Shown here: one piece after another, positions 23,814 through 32,507 of the stretch
How the letters are laid out: every line of letters begins with the position of its first letter
Numbering within the stretch: the stretch's first letter is position 1
Source: CAG-390 sp964522215
GTDB lineage: Bacteria; Bacillota; Clostridia; Oscillospirales; CAG-272
Length of the DNA stretch: 64,000 nucleotides
Direction: 5' to 3'
Assembly (NCBI GenBank): GCA_964522215.1
Contig: CAZFVR010000007.1
Span: 1 to 64,000 of the forward strand
Translations under genes and position numbers: made by a program
The notes under the pieces: generated by a model
What the model was told of the DNA's origin: nothing
What the model saw: the letters and a program-made list of their open reading frames with translations, nothing else
Database searches by the model: none

Positions 23814-25706
23814 TTATTCCTTTACGATGGCGCCGAAGCGGCACTTCTGGATACATGCACCGCACTTGATGCACTTTTGCGGGTCGATCTTATGCGGGTT
23901 TCTTACGCTGCCCGAGATCGCGCCCACAGGACATACTCTTGCGCAGGCGGTACAGCCCTTGCAGTTCTCCTCAACGATCGCGTAGCGAACGAGCTTTTTG
24001 CAAACGCCCGCGGGACATTTCTTATCAACGATGTGAGCGATATACTCATCCTTGAAGTAACGCAGTGTGGAGAGAACAGGGTTGGGAGCGGTCTGGCCAA
24101 GGCCGCAGAGCGAGTTGCTCTTTATGTACATAGAGAGCTCCTGCATCTTTTCAATATCCTCAAGCTCGCCGTTACCGGAGATGATCTTATCAAGCAGCTC
24201 AAGCAGGCGCTTGGTGCCTATACGACATGCCGTGCACTTACCGCAGGACTCGTCAACGGTGAATTCAAGGAAGAACTTTGCAATATCGACCATGCAGTTA
24301 TCCTCATCCATAACGATAAGTCCGCCGGAGCCCATCATAGAACCGATGGCAAGGAGGTTATCGTAATCGATAGGTGTGTCGATAAGGTGCGCGGGAATGC
24401 ATCCGCCGGAAGGACCGCCGGTCTGCGCCGCTTTAAACTTTTTACCGTTCGGGATACCGCCGCCGATGTCCTCAACGACCTCGCGCAGTGTAGTACCCAT
24501 GGGAACCTCAACAAGACCGGTATTGGTGATCTTGCCACCAAGAGCAAATACCTTTGTGCCCTTGGACTTTTCAGTACCCATAGATGCGAACCAATCGGCA
24601 CCGTTAAGGATTATCTGCGGAATGTTGGCATATGTCTCAACGTTGTTGAGTATGGTGGGCTGAGCGAAAAGTCCCTTTACCGCCGGGAACGGAGGACGGG
24701 GACGCGGCTCGCCTCTCTTACCCTCGATGGAGGTCATAAGAGCGGTCTCCTCGCCGCAAACGAACGCGCCTGCGCCAAAGCGGAGGGAAATATCAAAATC
24801 AAAGCCGGAGCCGAATATATCCTTACCAAGCAGACCCGCCGCGCGTGCCTGGTCGATAGCTATCTGGAGACGGTGGATGGCAATGGGATACTCTGCACGA
24901 ACGTAAATGTAGCCCTCGTCAGCGCCGATGGCGTAACCGGCTATCGACATAGCCTCAAGCACGGCATGAGGATCGCCCTCAAGAACAGAACGGTCCATAA
25001 ACGCACCGGGGTCGCCCTCATCGGCGTTGCAGCATACGTATTTCTTTACATTGCCGCGGTTGCCGGAGGCAAATTTCCATTTAAGACCCGTCGGGAAGCC
25101 TGCACCGCCGCGTCCGCGGAGGCCGGAATCAAGCATGGTCTGAATGACCTCATCAGGGGTCATGCCGCCCAGCACCTTAGCTATTGCTTGGTAACCGTCG
25201 CGGGCTATGTAGTCCTCTATCTTTTCGGGGTTAACAACACCGCAGTTACGGAGCGCAACTCTGTGCTGCTTTTTAAAGAAGCGGGTATCCTGAAGTCTCG
25301 GAACGAGCTTGTCCCCATCAGACTTTTCGTGATACATGTATTTTTCAACAGGCTCGCCGCCGATGATGTGGGAGTCAACTATCTCCTCAAGATGCTCGGG
25401 GGTGACCATGCTGTAGAATGTTCCCTCGGGATAAACTATCATTATCGGACCGAGTGCGCAAAGGCCAAAGCAGCCTGTCATTACTACCTCAACGGTATCC
25501 TCAACTCCGCGTGCGCGAAGGAGCTCTTCAAGCTGCTCGCGGATCTTGGGGCTGCCGGAGGATGTACATCCCGTACCGCCGCAAACAAGTATCTCGCGTT
25601 TAAGCTTACTGCCGGTCGCATCGCCGCCGGTGCGCAGTGCCATCTCCTTGAGACAGCTTGCCTTAACCTCGTTAAGGGCTTCAACAGTTTTAATTAATTG
25701 TTCCAT
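23814..25706 (-). CDS. hydB: electron-bifurcating hydrogenase subunit HydB (NuoF-like)
   Basis: 630 residues. Flavin and NAD(H)-binding subunit. An N-terminal thioredoxin-like [2Fe-2S] domain (LVCGGTGCTSSGSP, later GCFGLCALGP) is followed by the NuoF core: RGRGGAGFPTGLKW and CNADEGDPGAFMDR (FMN/NADH site), GAFVCGEETALM, and the [4Fe-4S] motif SCGKCTACRIGTKR. The C-terminus has two ferredoxin clusters (CKGCTACARVCPVGA and CIKCGACIQKC), the arrangement of HydB rather than complex I NuoF. It lies between hydC and hydA. Confidence 0.96.
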   Translation of the reverse strand: MEQLIKTVEALNEVKASCLKEMALRTGGDATGSKLKREILVCGGTGCTSSGSPKIREQLEELLRARGVEDTVEVVMTGCFGLCALGPIMIVYPEGTFYSMVTPEHLEEIVDSHIIGGEPVEKYMYHEKSDGDKLVPRLQDTRFFKKQHRVALRNCGVVNPEKIEDYIARDGYQAIAKVLGGMTPDEVIQTMLDSGLRGRGGAGFPTGLKWKFASGNRGNVKKYVCCNADEGDPGAFMDRSVLEGDPHAVLEAMSIAGYAIGADEGYIYVRAEYPIAIHRLQIAIDQARAAGLLGKDIFGSGFDFDISLRFGAGAFVCGEETALMTSIEGKRGEPRPRPPFPAVKGLFAQPTILNNVETYANIPQIILNGADWFASMGTEKSKGTKVFALGGKITNTGLVEVPMGTTLREVVEDIGGGIPNGKKFKAAQTGGPSGGCIPAHLIDTPIDYDNLLAIGSMMGSGGLIVMDEDNCMVDIAKFFLEFTVDESCGKCTACRIGTKRLLELLDKIISGNGELEDIEKMQELSMYIKSNSLCGLGQTAPNPVLSTLRYFKDEYIAHIVDKKCPAGVCKKLVRYAIVEENCKGCTACARVCPVGAISGSVRNPHKIDPQKCIKCGACIQKCRFGAIVKE

Positions 25707-25730
25707 ATCATATTCCCCTTTCGCCCTTTA

Positions 25731-26228
25731 TCAGTCGCGGTATTTTGCCAAAACAGATGCAACGTCTGCCTTGGTAAGACGTCCGTAGACCTCGCCGTTT
25801 ACGGTAAGAACAGGAGCAAGTCCGCACGCACCGATGCAACGAGTAGCCTCAAGCGAGTATCTGCCATCCTCGGAGATGCCGCCAACGGGAACGCCCAACT
25901 GCTTTGAGATCTCCTCGATGACCTCACCTGAGCCCTTAACATAGCATGCAGTGCCAAGACATACCGCAATGGCGATCTGGCCATCGGGGTTGAGCTTGAA
26001 CTGTGAGTAGAAGGTAACGATACCGTATATCTCCTCAACGGATACGCCTGTTTTTTCGGCAATTATCTTTTGAACCTCTATCGGCAGGTAACCGTATATC
26101 TCCTGTGCTTCCTGAAGGATGGGCATCATCTTGCCCTTGACACCTTCATACTTGGAGATAACGGCAAGAAGCTTTGCTTCCTGCTCCGGAGTGCCGTGAA
26201 ATTCGACCGCGGTCAATTTCTTCTTCAT
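25731..26228 (-). CDS. hydC: electron-bifurcating hydrogenase subunit HydC (NuoE-like)
   Basis: 165 residues, thioredoxin-like [2Fe-2S] subunit. The four ligand cysteines are in VCLGTACYVKG and in TRCIGACGLAPV. The N-terminal helical part (KMMPILQEAQEIYGYLP) is the NuoE helical bundle. The ATG at 26228 follows a strong AGGAGG. First gene of the hydrogenase operon; hydB starts 24 bases after its stop. No complex I genes are nearby, which supports the hydrogenase assignment. Confidence 0.95.
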   Translation of the reverse strand: MKKKLTAVEFHGTPEQEAKLLAVISKYEGVKGKMMPILQEAQEIYGYLPIEVQKIIAEKTGVSVEEIYGIVTFYSQFKLNPDGQIAIAVCLGTACYVKGSGEVIEEISKQLGVPVGGISEDGRYSLEATRCIGACGLAPVLTVNGEVYGRLTKADVASVLAKYRD

Positions 26229-26316
26229 GTCTCGAATTATTCCTCCTGAATATGTAGTTTTTAATATAATTCGTGCATTGCCGCGGCTGTAGACCCGCCG
26301 ACAACTATACTGTATT

Positions 26317-26345
26317 ATTATACTACATATCTGCTCAAAAGTCCA
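26317..26345 (-). promoter_or_regulatory. probable promoter of hydCBA
   Basis: Minus strand TATAAT at 26322-26317 with TGGACT (four of six consensus bases) 17 bases upstream at 26345-26340. The leader to hydC is about 80 bases. Confidence 0.6.
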
Positions 26346-26371
26346 CAGTTTTGCGCAAATTTATTGTTAGG

Positions 26372-26402
26372 TATGCAAAAAAAGCATAGCTTTTTTTGCA
26401 TA
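26372..26402. repeat. perfect inverted repeat upstream of hydCBA
   Basis: Fourteen-base arms TATGCAAAAAAAGC and its complement around a three-base loop (ATA). It lies just upstream of the hyd promoter. With A- and T-runs inside the stem it could be a weak terminator or a regulator site. The rest of 26403-26650 shows no gene I can support. Confidence 0.55.
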
Positions 26403-26650
26403 AAAAAGCAGATGGGAGCAACTGCCGCCGTTTTTTTGGCAACCAAGGACAAAAAAGCGGAGATCTGCCCACCACGGACACAGCCCCGCTTTCTGCCAAA
26501 ACAATGCAAAATGTTTATGGGACTTTGAAATTGGCTACATCGGTCGTTGAAATATATTGATAGTATCTTTATATGTTTGCGTATCGTAAATTCCGAATTC
26601 CAACTGATCTCATTAATTGCTCTCTTATTCGCCGGAGCATCCAACAACAC

Positions 26651-26686
26651 AAAAGCCCTCGCGGTGAATGCACCGCGAGGGCTTTT
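26651..26686 (-). terminator. terminator of rplM-rpsI
   Basis: Sixteen-base perfect stem (AAAAGCCCTCGCGGTG at 26651-26666 with 26671-26686) and four-base loop, with runs of T in both directions; it directly follows the rpsI stop. Confidence 0.9.
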
Positions 26687-26703
26687 GATACCAAAAAGAT
26701 AAC

Positions 26704-27105
26704 TTATCTCTTGGAGAACTGGGAGGCACGACGAGCGGCCTTGAGTCCGTATTTCTTTCTTTCCTTCATACGAGGATCGCGGGTCAGGAAACCTGCGGCC
26801 TTGAGAGGAGCTTTGTTGGCCTCGTCAGCAAGGACGAGAGCGCGAGAGAGGCCGTGACGGATAGCACCCGCCTGACCGGAAAAGCCGCCGCCTACAACTG
26901 TAGCGACAACATCAAACTTGCCGGCTGTGCCGGTGACCTCAAAGGGCTGGTTTACGATGAGGTTCATCGTTTCAAGACCAAAATACTCGTTGAGATCCTT
27001 GCCATTAACGGTGATCATACCGGTTCCGGGATAAAGACGAACACGGGCGACCGATTTTTTTCTTCTGCCTGTTCCGTAGAAATAAGGCTTTGCACTTGTA
27101 TACAT
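26704..27105 (-). CDS. rpsI: 30S ribosomal protein S9
   Basis: 133 residues. Typical S9: YGTGRRKKSVARVRLYPG near the N-terminus, GGGFSGQAGAIRHGLSRAL in the middle and the basic C-terminal tail KERKKYGLKAARRASQFSKR, which reaches the P-site tRNA. It lies 20 bases after rplM, the universal L13-S9 operon. Confidence 0.97.
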   Translation of the reverse strand: MYTSAKPYFYGTGRRKKSVARVRLYPGTGMITVNGKDLNEYFGLETMNLIVNQPFEVTGTAGKFDVVATVVGGGFSGQAGAIRHGLSRALVLADEANKAPLKAAGFLTRDPRMKERKKYGLKAARRASQFSKR

Positions 27106-27125
27106 GTTGCGGTCTCCTTTCTGAA

Positions 27126-27554
27126 TCAGGCATCGTAAGCTACGGGCTGCTGTGCCGCGTGCTTATGGTCGGGTCCTGCATAGACGAAGAGTCTGGTTGC
27201 AGACTTACGTCCAAGCGAATTGTGGGGAAGCATACCCTTTACTGCGAGCTCCATTGCAAACTCGGGGCGCTCTTCCATGAGGTTTTTGTACTGTACAGAC
27301 TTCAAGCCTCCGATGTAACCGGAATGACGCTGATAGAACTTCTGCTCGTACTTCTTGCCGGTAAGGACAGCCTTGTCGGCATTAACAATGATAACATACT
27401 CGCCGCAATCTACATGAGGTGTAAATTCGGGACGGTGTTTACCGCGGAGAATGTTGGCGGCTATAACGGCAGTGCGGCCCAGGGACTTGCCCGCTGCATC
27501 TACCACATACCACTTACGCTCAACGGTTTCGGCTTTCGCCATAAAGGTGGACAT
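27126..27554 (-). CDS. rplM: 50S ribosomal protein L13
   Basis: 142 residues from the ATG at 27554, which follows GGAGGA. Family motifs: KWYVVDAAGKSLGRTA, ANILRGKHRPEFTPHVD, YVIIVNADKAVLTG, and GMLPHNSLGR. The frame is open to 27599, but that extension overlaps the promoter. First gene of the rplM-rpsI operon. Confidence 0.97.
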   Translation of the reverse strand: MSTFMAKAETVERKWYVVDAAGKSLGRTAVIAANILRGKHRPEFTPHVDCGEYVIIVNADKAVLTGKKYEQKFYQRHSGYIGGLKSVQYKNLMEERPEFAMELAVKGMLPHNSLGRKSATRLFVYAGPDHKHAAQQPVAYDA

Positions 27555-27599
27555 TGATGTTTTCCTCCGTTTGATAATATGGGTTCTTTCAACTCGCAT

Positions 27600-27628
27600 A
27601 TTATATCACGTATGCGCGGCTTTGTCAA
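27600..27628 (-). promoter_or_regulatory. sigma-A promoter of rplM-rpsI
   Basis: Minus strand TTGACA at 27628-27623, 17-base spacer, TATAAT at 27605-27600; a perfect consensus. The remaining 240 bases up to the S1-domain gene at 27873 hold no gene and no clear plus-strand promoter. Confidence 0.92.
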
Positions 27629-27872
27629 TAGCTTTTTTCGGTTTTTTTCGATTTTTTTAATTTTCGAGGGCAAAATCTCTCGTTTTCTCGCGTTTTTGGG
27701 CTTATGGAGGTCGTTTTCTCGTCCGCCGTTTTATTTTTGGGGCATCTTAAACTTACCACGGTACCTCCTTGCCGCTTTTTTCTGCAGCATCGGAATATCT
27801 CGCCCGCACCTTGAATATCATTTAGCAAAAGGCAAAGCTGCCGCAAAATTGAAAACGAAAGGACACAGCAAC

Positions 27873-28826
27873 ATGATAAGAAAGTACAAACCCGAGGGGA
27901 TGCTGATACACACGCCTGAAAATAAGCTTGCCATGGCAAACGCTGCATCTCTTGAGCGCGCCATGGAGACAGGCATGATACTTGAGGAGTGCGCACAGAT
28001 GTGCGACAGCGAGATGAACCTGCACCTGGAGCTTGGCGCCATACACGGCATAATACCGCGCGAGGAGGCGCTTTACTGCCGCCCCGGCGAACAGTTAAAG
28101 GACATTGCCATCATCACACGGGTCGGCAAGCCGGTATGCTTTAAGATAAGCTCTATAGGACAGGAGGACGGTAGATGGGTAGCATACCTTTCCCGTCGAG
28201 AGGCACAGCGAGAGTGCATGGACAGGTATATTGCCGATCTCACACCCGGCGATATAATACGCGTAAAAATAACTCACCTTGAAAGCTTTGGGGCGTTCGC
28301 CGATATCGGCTGTGGGATATCCTCGCTTATCCCCGTTGACTGCCTATCGGTATCACGGATATCCCACCCGCGAGACAGGCTGATATGCGGCAGCTATTGT
28401 TATGCCGTGATAAAGAGCATAGATCGCACCACCGGGCGGCTTTACCTGACCCAAAAGGAGCTTTTGGGCACATGGGAGGAAAACGTTGCGCTGTTCTCGG
28501 TCGGTCAAACAGTGGCGGGAACTGTACGGAGCGTTGAAGACTATGGTGTGTTTTTGGAACTGACCCCCAATCTTGCAGGGCTTGCCGAGCCACGGGACGA
28601 CAGACTGCTTGATCGGCTCACCCCCGGTGACACAGCCGCCGTATACATAAAAAGCATATTGCCCGAGCGCATGAAGATAAAGCTGGTGCTGATCGATGCA
28701 CACGCCGAGCCGCAATCTCCCGCGCCGATACACTATTTTATCGATTGCGAGCACACCTCCCACCTCGACCGTTGGCGCTATTCCCCACCCGCCTCCTCAA
28801 AGCTCGTTGAAACGATATTTGAGTGA
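27873..28826 (+). CDS. S1 RNA-binding domain protein
   Basis: 317 residues. Two S1 (OB-fold) domains are visible: one at about 115-185 (LTPGDIIRVKITHLESFGAFADIG, with key motif ESFGAFADIGCG) and one at about 205-265 (VGQTVAGTVRSVEDYGVFLEL). The N-terminal 110 residues look like a partial, degenerate S1 repeat that includes MNLHLELGAIHGIIPREEA. Resembles the short S1-like proteins of Clostridia rather than the six-domain ribosomal S1. The ATG at 27873 follows GAAAGGA. Probable role in RNA binding or translation; exact function not known. Confidence 0.8.
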   Translation: MIRKYKPEGMLIHTPENKLAMANAASLERAMETGMILEECAQMCDSEMNLHLELGAIHGIIPREEALYCRPGEQLKDIAIITRVGKPVCFKISSIGQEDGRWVAYLSRREAQRECMDRYIADLTPGDIIRVKITHLESFGAFADIGCGISSLIPVDCLSVSRISHPRDRLICGSYCYAVIKSIDRTTGRLYLTQKELLGTWEENVALFSVGQTVAGTVRSVEDYGVFLELTPNLAGLAEPRDDRLLDRLTPGDTAAVYIKSILPERMKIKLVLIDAHAEPQSPAPIHYFIDCEHTSHLDRWRYSPPASSKLVETIFE

Positions 28827-28919
28827 TACATGTATGCAAGCGCGAATAATATCTGCTTGCACCCGTCGCATCCGACATATCACCTGTAGGTTCGTAAGAT
28901 CCATAAAGCATCATCCAAT

Positions 28920-28962
28920 AAACGCCCCCCGGCGGTCGCGCACGACCGCCGGGGGGGCGTTT
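28920..28962. terminator. bidirectional terminator
   Basis: Very GC-rich long stem (AAACGCCCCCCGGCGGTCG pairing across a CGCA loop) with T-runs on both sides, between the convergent S1-domain and solute-binding protein genes. Confidence 0.88.
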
Positions 28963-29012
28963 ATCGTTTATTAAGTCAGATCTTTGTGATCTTGTTGGCG
29001 AATGCTTTCTTA

Positions 29013-30842
29013 TCAGTTTTCGTCAAGGAAGCCGTTGGACTGGAGCCACTCATAGTAGACAGTACCGGGTGTGGAGCCGCTCATACCTGTGGTGTTGGTC
29101 ACAAGCTTTATATTAGCATCACTGCCGAACCTTGTTGCGACCTCACGTATGACAGCTTCAAGCTCCTCGACGTTCTTGGCCTCATTCAGGCGCTTTTCAA
29201 CATCAGCAGAGTAATCGTTGATAGACTTAAGGGCGGATTTGATCTTTTCGATAGCACCGGCATCTTCGGAGCTCTTAAAGTCATCATCCTTAAAGCGCAA
29301 GCCAAGGGTCATAAGGGTCTTTGCGGCGGTATTTTGAGCCTTACCGTAATCCCAAACGTTGGCAGGCATGCCCTCCTCCGGATAGGCCATAAAGACGTTA
29401 CCGGTCTTGTTGATATCCATCATGTAGTTATCGTTGAGTCTGTGCAGAAGTCCATCCTCATCCAGCTCGTAGTGAACATCCTCAATACCGTACTGAAGGA
29501 TGTTGCGCAGGTCGGAGTTGGTGTTGAGGTAGGTTATTATCTCCATGCAACGGTTAATGTTTCTGGTGTATACCGATACGCCGAACATGCTGCCGAAAAT
29601 ATCCTCATAACCGGCGCGGGGAGATTCTATAATATTCATATAGTAATCCTCGCTGTAGATCTCGGCCAGCTCGCCGCCGCCCTTGACCACACGCATGGCG
29701 TACTCTTTGGTTGTATTTGTATCCTCGCTTACATAGCCGAGATCCTTGTATGTACGGATGGCTATGAGCTGCTTTGCATAGTCGGTGGTGGAGGCAAGCT
29801 CTGCATTGGTGCCAAAGATTCCGGTAAAGGAGAACATGGTACCAAGGGTAGCTGTGTCGTTAATACCGTGACCGATGATATTGAACTTATCATGGTCGAT
29901 CTCAAGGGTGTCAGGATCGATGCTCCAGTACTTGGTAAGAGTTACGGGCAGCTCGCCAACGATGGGCTGAACATCCGGCTCGTACTTTGCAATATCTGAA
30001 ATGAAATCAGAGCATTTTACAACGCTGTTAAGATCTGAAGGAGTATACTTATACTTATCAACAAGGCGTTTGTTAAGGAGAAGATATGTATATTCTCCGA
30101 TAACGGTATTATTGGGGATGGCATATGTACCGCCGCCGGCTGTCTTTACAGCATCGAGAGCGCCGCCGTAGATATACTGTTTAAGCTTTTTGGAGGAGCT
30201 GGAGAGAGACTCATCAAGGCGCTCCAAAAGATCATCGTTGATGTAAGACATGAACTTGTCATATCCGCCGACCCAGATGATATCTATCTGATTTTCTGTC
30301 TCATCGGGATACTTGACCTCGGGCATGCCCAGCTCGTTGAGCCGTGTTTCCTCTTCCGTCTCCTCGGTATCGGTAGAGGCCTCGGTCTCCTGATACTTCA
30401 CCCATTCGGGGTGCAGCTCATAGAACTCGGAGATGGCAACTGCAGAGTCAATGCCCTGTGCCTTTGCCTCGCGGATAGCCTTTTTAAGCTCATCCTTGGC
30501 GGTCTGCTTGTTCTCCTCTTCCTCAACACGCGCCTGCATGATGCCGTCAATGGTGGCATAGTACTCATCCAGTGTGGGCATATGGAGCTTTATCTGTGTT
30601 TTGAATTTGGATTTTGTGATCTTATTTATAGCTTCTTCGACCAGTGCCACATCCTCAGCGGCCACAGGCTTTTCGCAGGGAACATACCATGTAAGGGTAA
30701 TGGCGCGTCCCTGGTCGGGATCTTCAACAACGACGCTGCTGTCTGTAGTCTCGGCGCCGCTGCCAAATGTCGAACATCCGGTTGCAGACATGCTGATGAG
30801 CATCAGAAAGCAAAGGAAGAGACATATAAGTCTTTTATTCAT
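29013..30842 (-). CDS. orphan ABC-type solute-binding lipoprotein
   Basis: 609 residues. Signal peptide with lipobox ATGC (Cys at about 23). The mature part has the outline of a family 1 extracellular solute-binding protein: an N-terminal strand ITLTWYVPCEKP, DIIWVGGYDKFMSYI, and YAIPNNTVIGEYTYLLLNK, plus a later AYPEEGMPANVWDYG. A long insertion at about 100-185 is a charged helix rich in Glu, Lys and Thr. A sugar or oligosaccharide ligand is usual for this family. No permease or ATPase gene is adjacent: the neighbours are an S1-domain gene and rpoD. It has its own promoter. The ATG at 30842 follows AAGGAGG. Confidence 0.82.
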   Translation of the reverse strand: MNKRLICLFLCFLMLISMSATGCSTFGSGAETTDSSVVVEDPDQGRAITLTWYVPCEKPVAAEDVALVEEAINKITKSKFKTQIKLHMPTLDEYYATIDGIMQARVEEEENKQTAKDELKKAIREAKAQGIDSAVAISEFYELHPEWVKYQETEASTDTEETEEETRLNELGMPEVKYPDETENQIDIIWVGGYDKFMSYINDDLLERLDESLSSSSKKLKQYIYGGALDAVKTAGGGTYAIPNNTVIGEYTYLLLNKRLVDKYKYTPSDLNSVVKCSDFISDIAKYEPDVQPIVGELPVTLTKYWSIDPDTLEIDHDKFNIIGHGINDTATLGTMFSFTGIFGTNAELASTTDYAKQLIAIRTYKDLGYVSEDTNTTKEYAMRVVKGGGELAEIYSEDYYMNIIESPRAGYEDIFGSMFGVSVYTRNINRCMEIITYLNTNSDLRNILQYGIEDVHYELDEDGLLHRLNDNYMMDINKTGNVFMAYPEEGMPANVWDYGKAQNTAAKTLMTLGLRFKDDDFKSSEDAGAIEKIKSALKSINDYSADVEKRLNEAKNVEELEAVIREVATRFGSDANIKLVTNTTGMSGSTPGTVYYEWLQSNGFLDEN

Positions 30843-30900
30843 AATAAAAATCCTCCTTGAAAGGTAAACGCATCTTGTGCGCACTTTTAGATCGTATTAT

Positions 30901-30929
30901 ATTTTACAACAAAAAAGCAAAAGTGTCAA
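30901..30929 (-). promoter_or_regulatory. sigma-A promoter of the solute-binding protein gene
   Basis: Minus strand TTGACA at 30929-30924, 17-base spacer, TAAAAT at 30906-30901. Confidence 0.85.
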
Positions 30930-30970
30930 GCCGAAATTTAGTCTGTATTTGTAAATTAAATGCCTATGCG

Positions 30971-31025
30971 GGAAAAAATCGCACACGGCGGTTTTTTGGT
31001 TGTGCATGTTGCACCAAACACCGCC
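30971..31025 (-). terminator. probable terminator of dnaG-rpoD
   Basis: On the minus strand GGCGGTGTTTGGTGC pairs imperfectly with a complementary arm ending ACCGCC (30987-31025), followed a few bases later by ATTTTTTCCC. It is about 210 bases after the rpoD stop. I see no gene between 31026 and 31235. Confidence 0.6.
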
Positions 31026-31235
31026 CGGCTTTTTTGGCATTACAACGATTATTTTGTAACATCCAACATATTTTCGCCGTCATTTTTGTGCAATTAGCAA
31101 AGGCAGAGTGGCAGGATAGACCCACCATTCCCTTTTGGTCGTCCCAGCATCGTTAAAACAAAATACACAAACTCGCGTGCATCCGCATCAGCAGCCCTCC
31201 GCGCACGCGTATTGGGCGGACCTCCTGCCCCTCGG

Positions 31236-32354
31236 TCAATCAATAAACCCGCGCAGGTGTCTTGCACGGCTGGGGTGGCGCAGCTTGCGAAGCGCCTTGG
31301 CCTCGATCTGACGTATACGCTCACGCGTGATATCAAACTCCTTGCCGACCTCCTCAAGTGTGCGGCAACGTCCGTCATAAAGACCGAAGCGAAGCTTTAT
31401 CACATGCTCCTCGCGGGGCGTGAGGGTGTGCAGCTCGCGGTCAAGCACCTCACGCAGGATGGTCTGCGATGCGGCATCCGCGGGTGCGGGGGTCTCCTCA
31501 TCCGGAATGAAATCGCCAAGGTGGGTATCCTCCTCCTCGCCGATAGGTGTTTCAAGAGATACGGGCTCCTGCGCTATCTTCATGATCTCGCGCACCTTTT
31601 CGGCGCTCATGCCCATCTTTTCGCCTATCTCGTCGGCGGTCGCCTCGCGCCCGAGCTCCTGCAGCATCTGGCGCTGATATCTGTTTACCTTGTGGATGGT
31701 CTCCACCATGTGTACGGGGATCCTTATCGTTCTTGCCTGGTCGGCGATAGCGCGGTTTATGGCCTGGCGTATCCACCAAGTAGCGTATGTTGAAAATTTG
31801 TATCCCTTTGTGTAGTCAAACTTTTCTACCGCCTTCATAAGGCCGAGGTTGCCCTCTTGGATAAGGTCAAGGAAGAACATGCCCTTACCGACGTATCTTT
31901 TTGCAATGCTAACGACCAGTCGCAGGTTGGCTTCGACCAGCTTGTCCTGAGCCGCTTGACGCTCCTCCGCCGGCTTTGTTTCATCCGTCATGATCTTTGC
32001 AAGCTCCAGCTCGCTATCCGAATCAAGCAGCGGCACGCGGCCTATCTCCTTGAGGTACATGCGCACCGGGTCATCGATGGTAAGACCCTCCGACTCAAGG
32101 ATCTTTTCCATGTTTTCACCAACGCCAAAGTTTTCCACTTCGCTCTCGATCTTGTCCATCTCCGAGCTTGACATGTCAGCGCCAACAGGTATGCCGCCCT
32201 CCTCAAGCGCATCATACACCTTGTCCATCTTGTCTATGTCATAGCCAAGATCGTCCAGCGCATCGTCAAAGTCACTGCCGGTCAGACCGCCGTTTTTGCC
32301 CTTTTCGATGAGCTCGTTAACATCCATCTTTTTCTCGTTCACTTCGATATCCAT
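31236..32354 (-). CDS. rpoD: RNA polymerase primary sigma factor
   Basis: 372 residues, the length of B. subtilis SigA. Region 1.2 DPVRMYLKEIGRVPLL, region 2 NLRLVVSIAKRYVGKG, LDLIQEGNLGLMKAVEKFDY and FSTYATWWIRQAINRA (-10 recognition), region 3 and region 4 ending in EVGKEFDITRERIRQIEAKALRKL (-35 recognition). The acidic N-terminal region 1.1 is intact. It follows dnaG by 153 bases, the classical Firmicutes macromolecular synthesis operon, here without rpsU and with trmK/nif3 elsewhere. Confidence 0.97.
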   Translation of the reverse strand: MDIEVNEKKMDVNELIEKGKNGGLTGSDFDDALDDLGYDIDKMDKVYDALEEGGIPVGADMSSSEMDKIESEVENFGVGENMEKILESEGLTIDDPVRMYLKEIGRVPLLDSDSELELAKIMTDETKPAEERQAAQDKLVEANLRLVVSIAKRYVGKGMFFLDLIQEGNLGLMKAVEKFDYTKGYKFSTYATWWIRQAINRAIADQARTIRIPVHMVETIHKVNRYQRQMLQELGREATADEIGEKMGMSAEKVREIMKIAQEPVSLETPIGEEEDTHLGDFIPDEETPAPADAASQTILREVLDRELHTLTPREEHVIKLRFGLYDGRCRTLEEVGKEFDITRERIRQIEAKALRKLRHPSRARHLRGFID

Positions 32355-32507
32355 TTGTTTGCTCTTCCTTTCGGTATGTGTGCGGCACGCGCCGCGAGGG
32401 GAATATATGTTTTAATTATATTTGGATCTGTTTTTTGATGCTCCGTGCGAGCATAGATATTTGATATCAATATCGGTCAGTATTAATTGTTGCCGGCTTT
32501 GGCTTTT

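Noticed and set aside
23709..25697. 662-residue open frame on the plus strand across hydB
   Set aside because: It is the antisense shadow of hydB, which has full domain motifs on the minus strand. Long antisense frames are common in this GC-rich codon usage.
26318..26650. 110-residue minus-strand open frame upstream of hydC
   Set aside because: Composition is AT-rich and non-coding in look; it runs through the hyd promoter and the inverted repeat.
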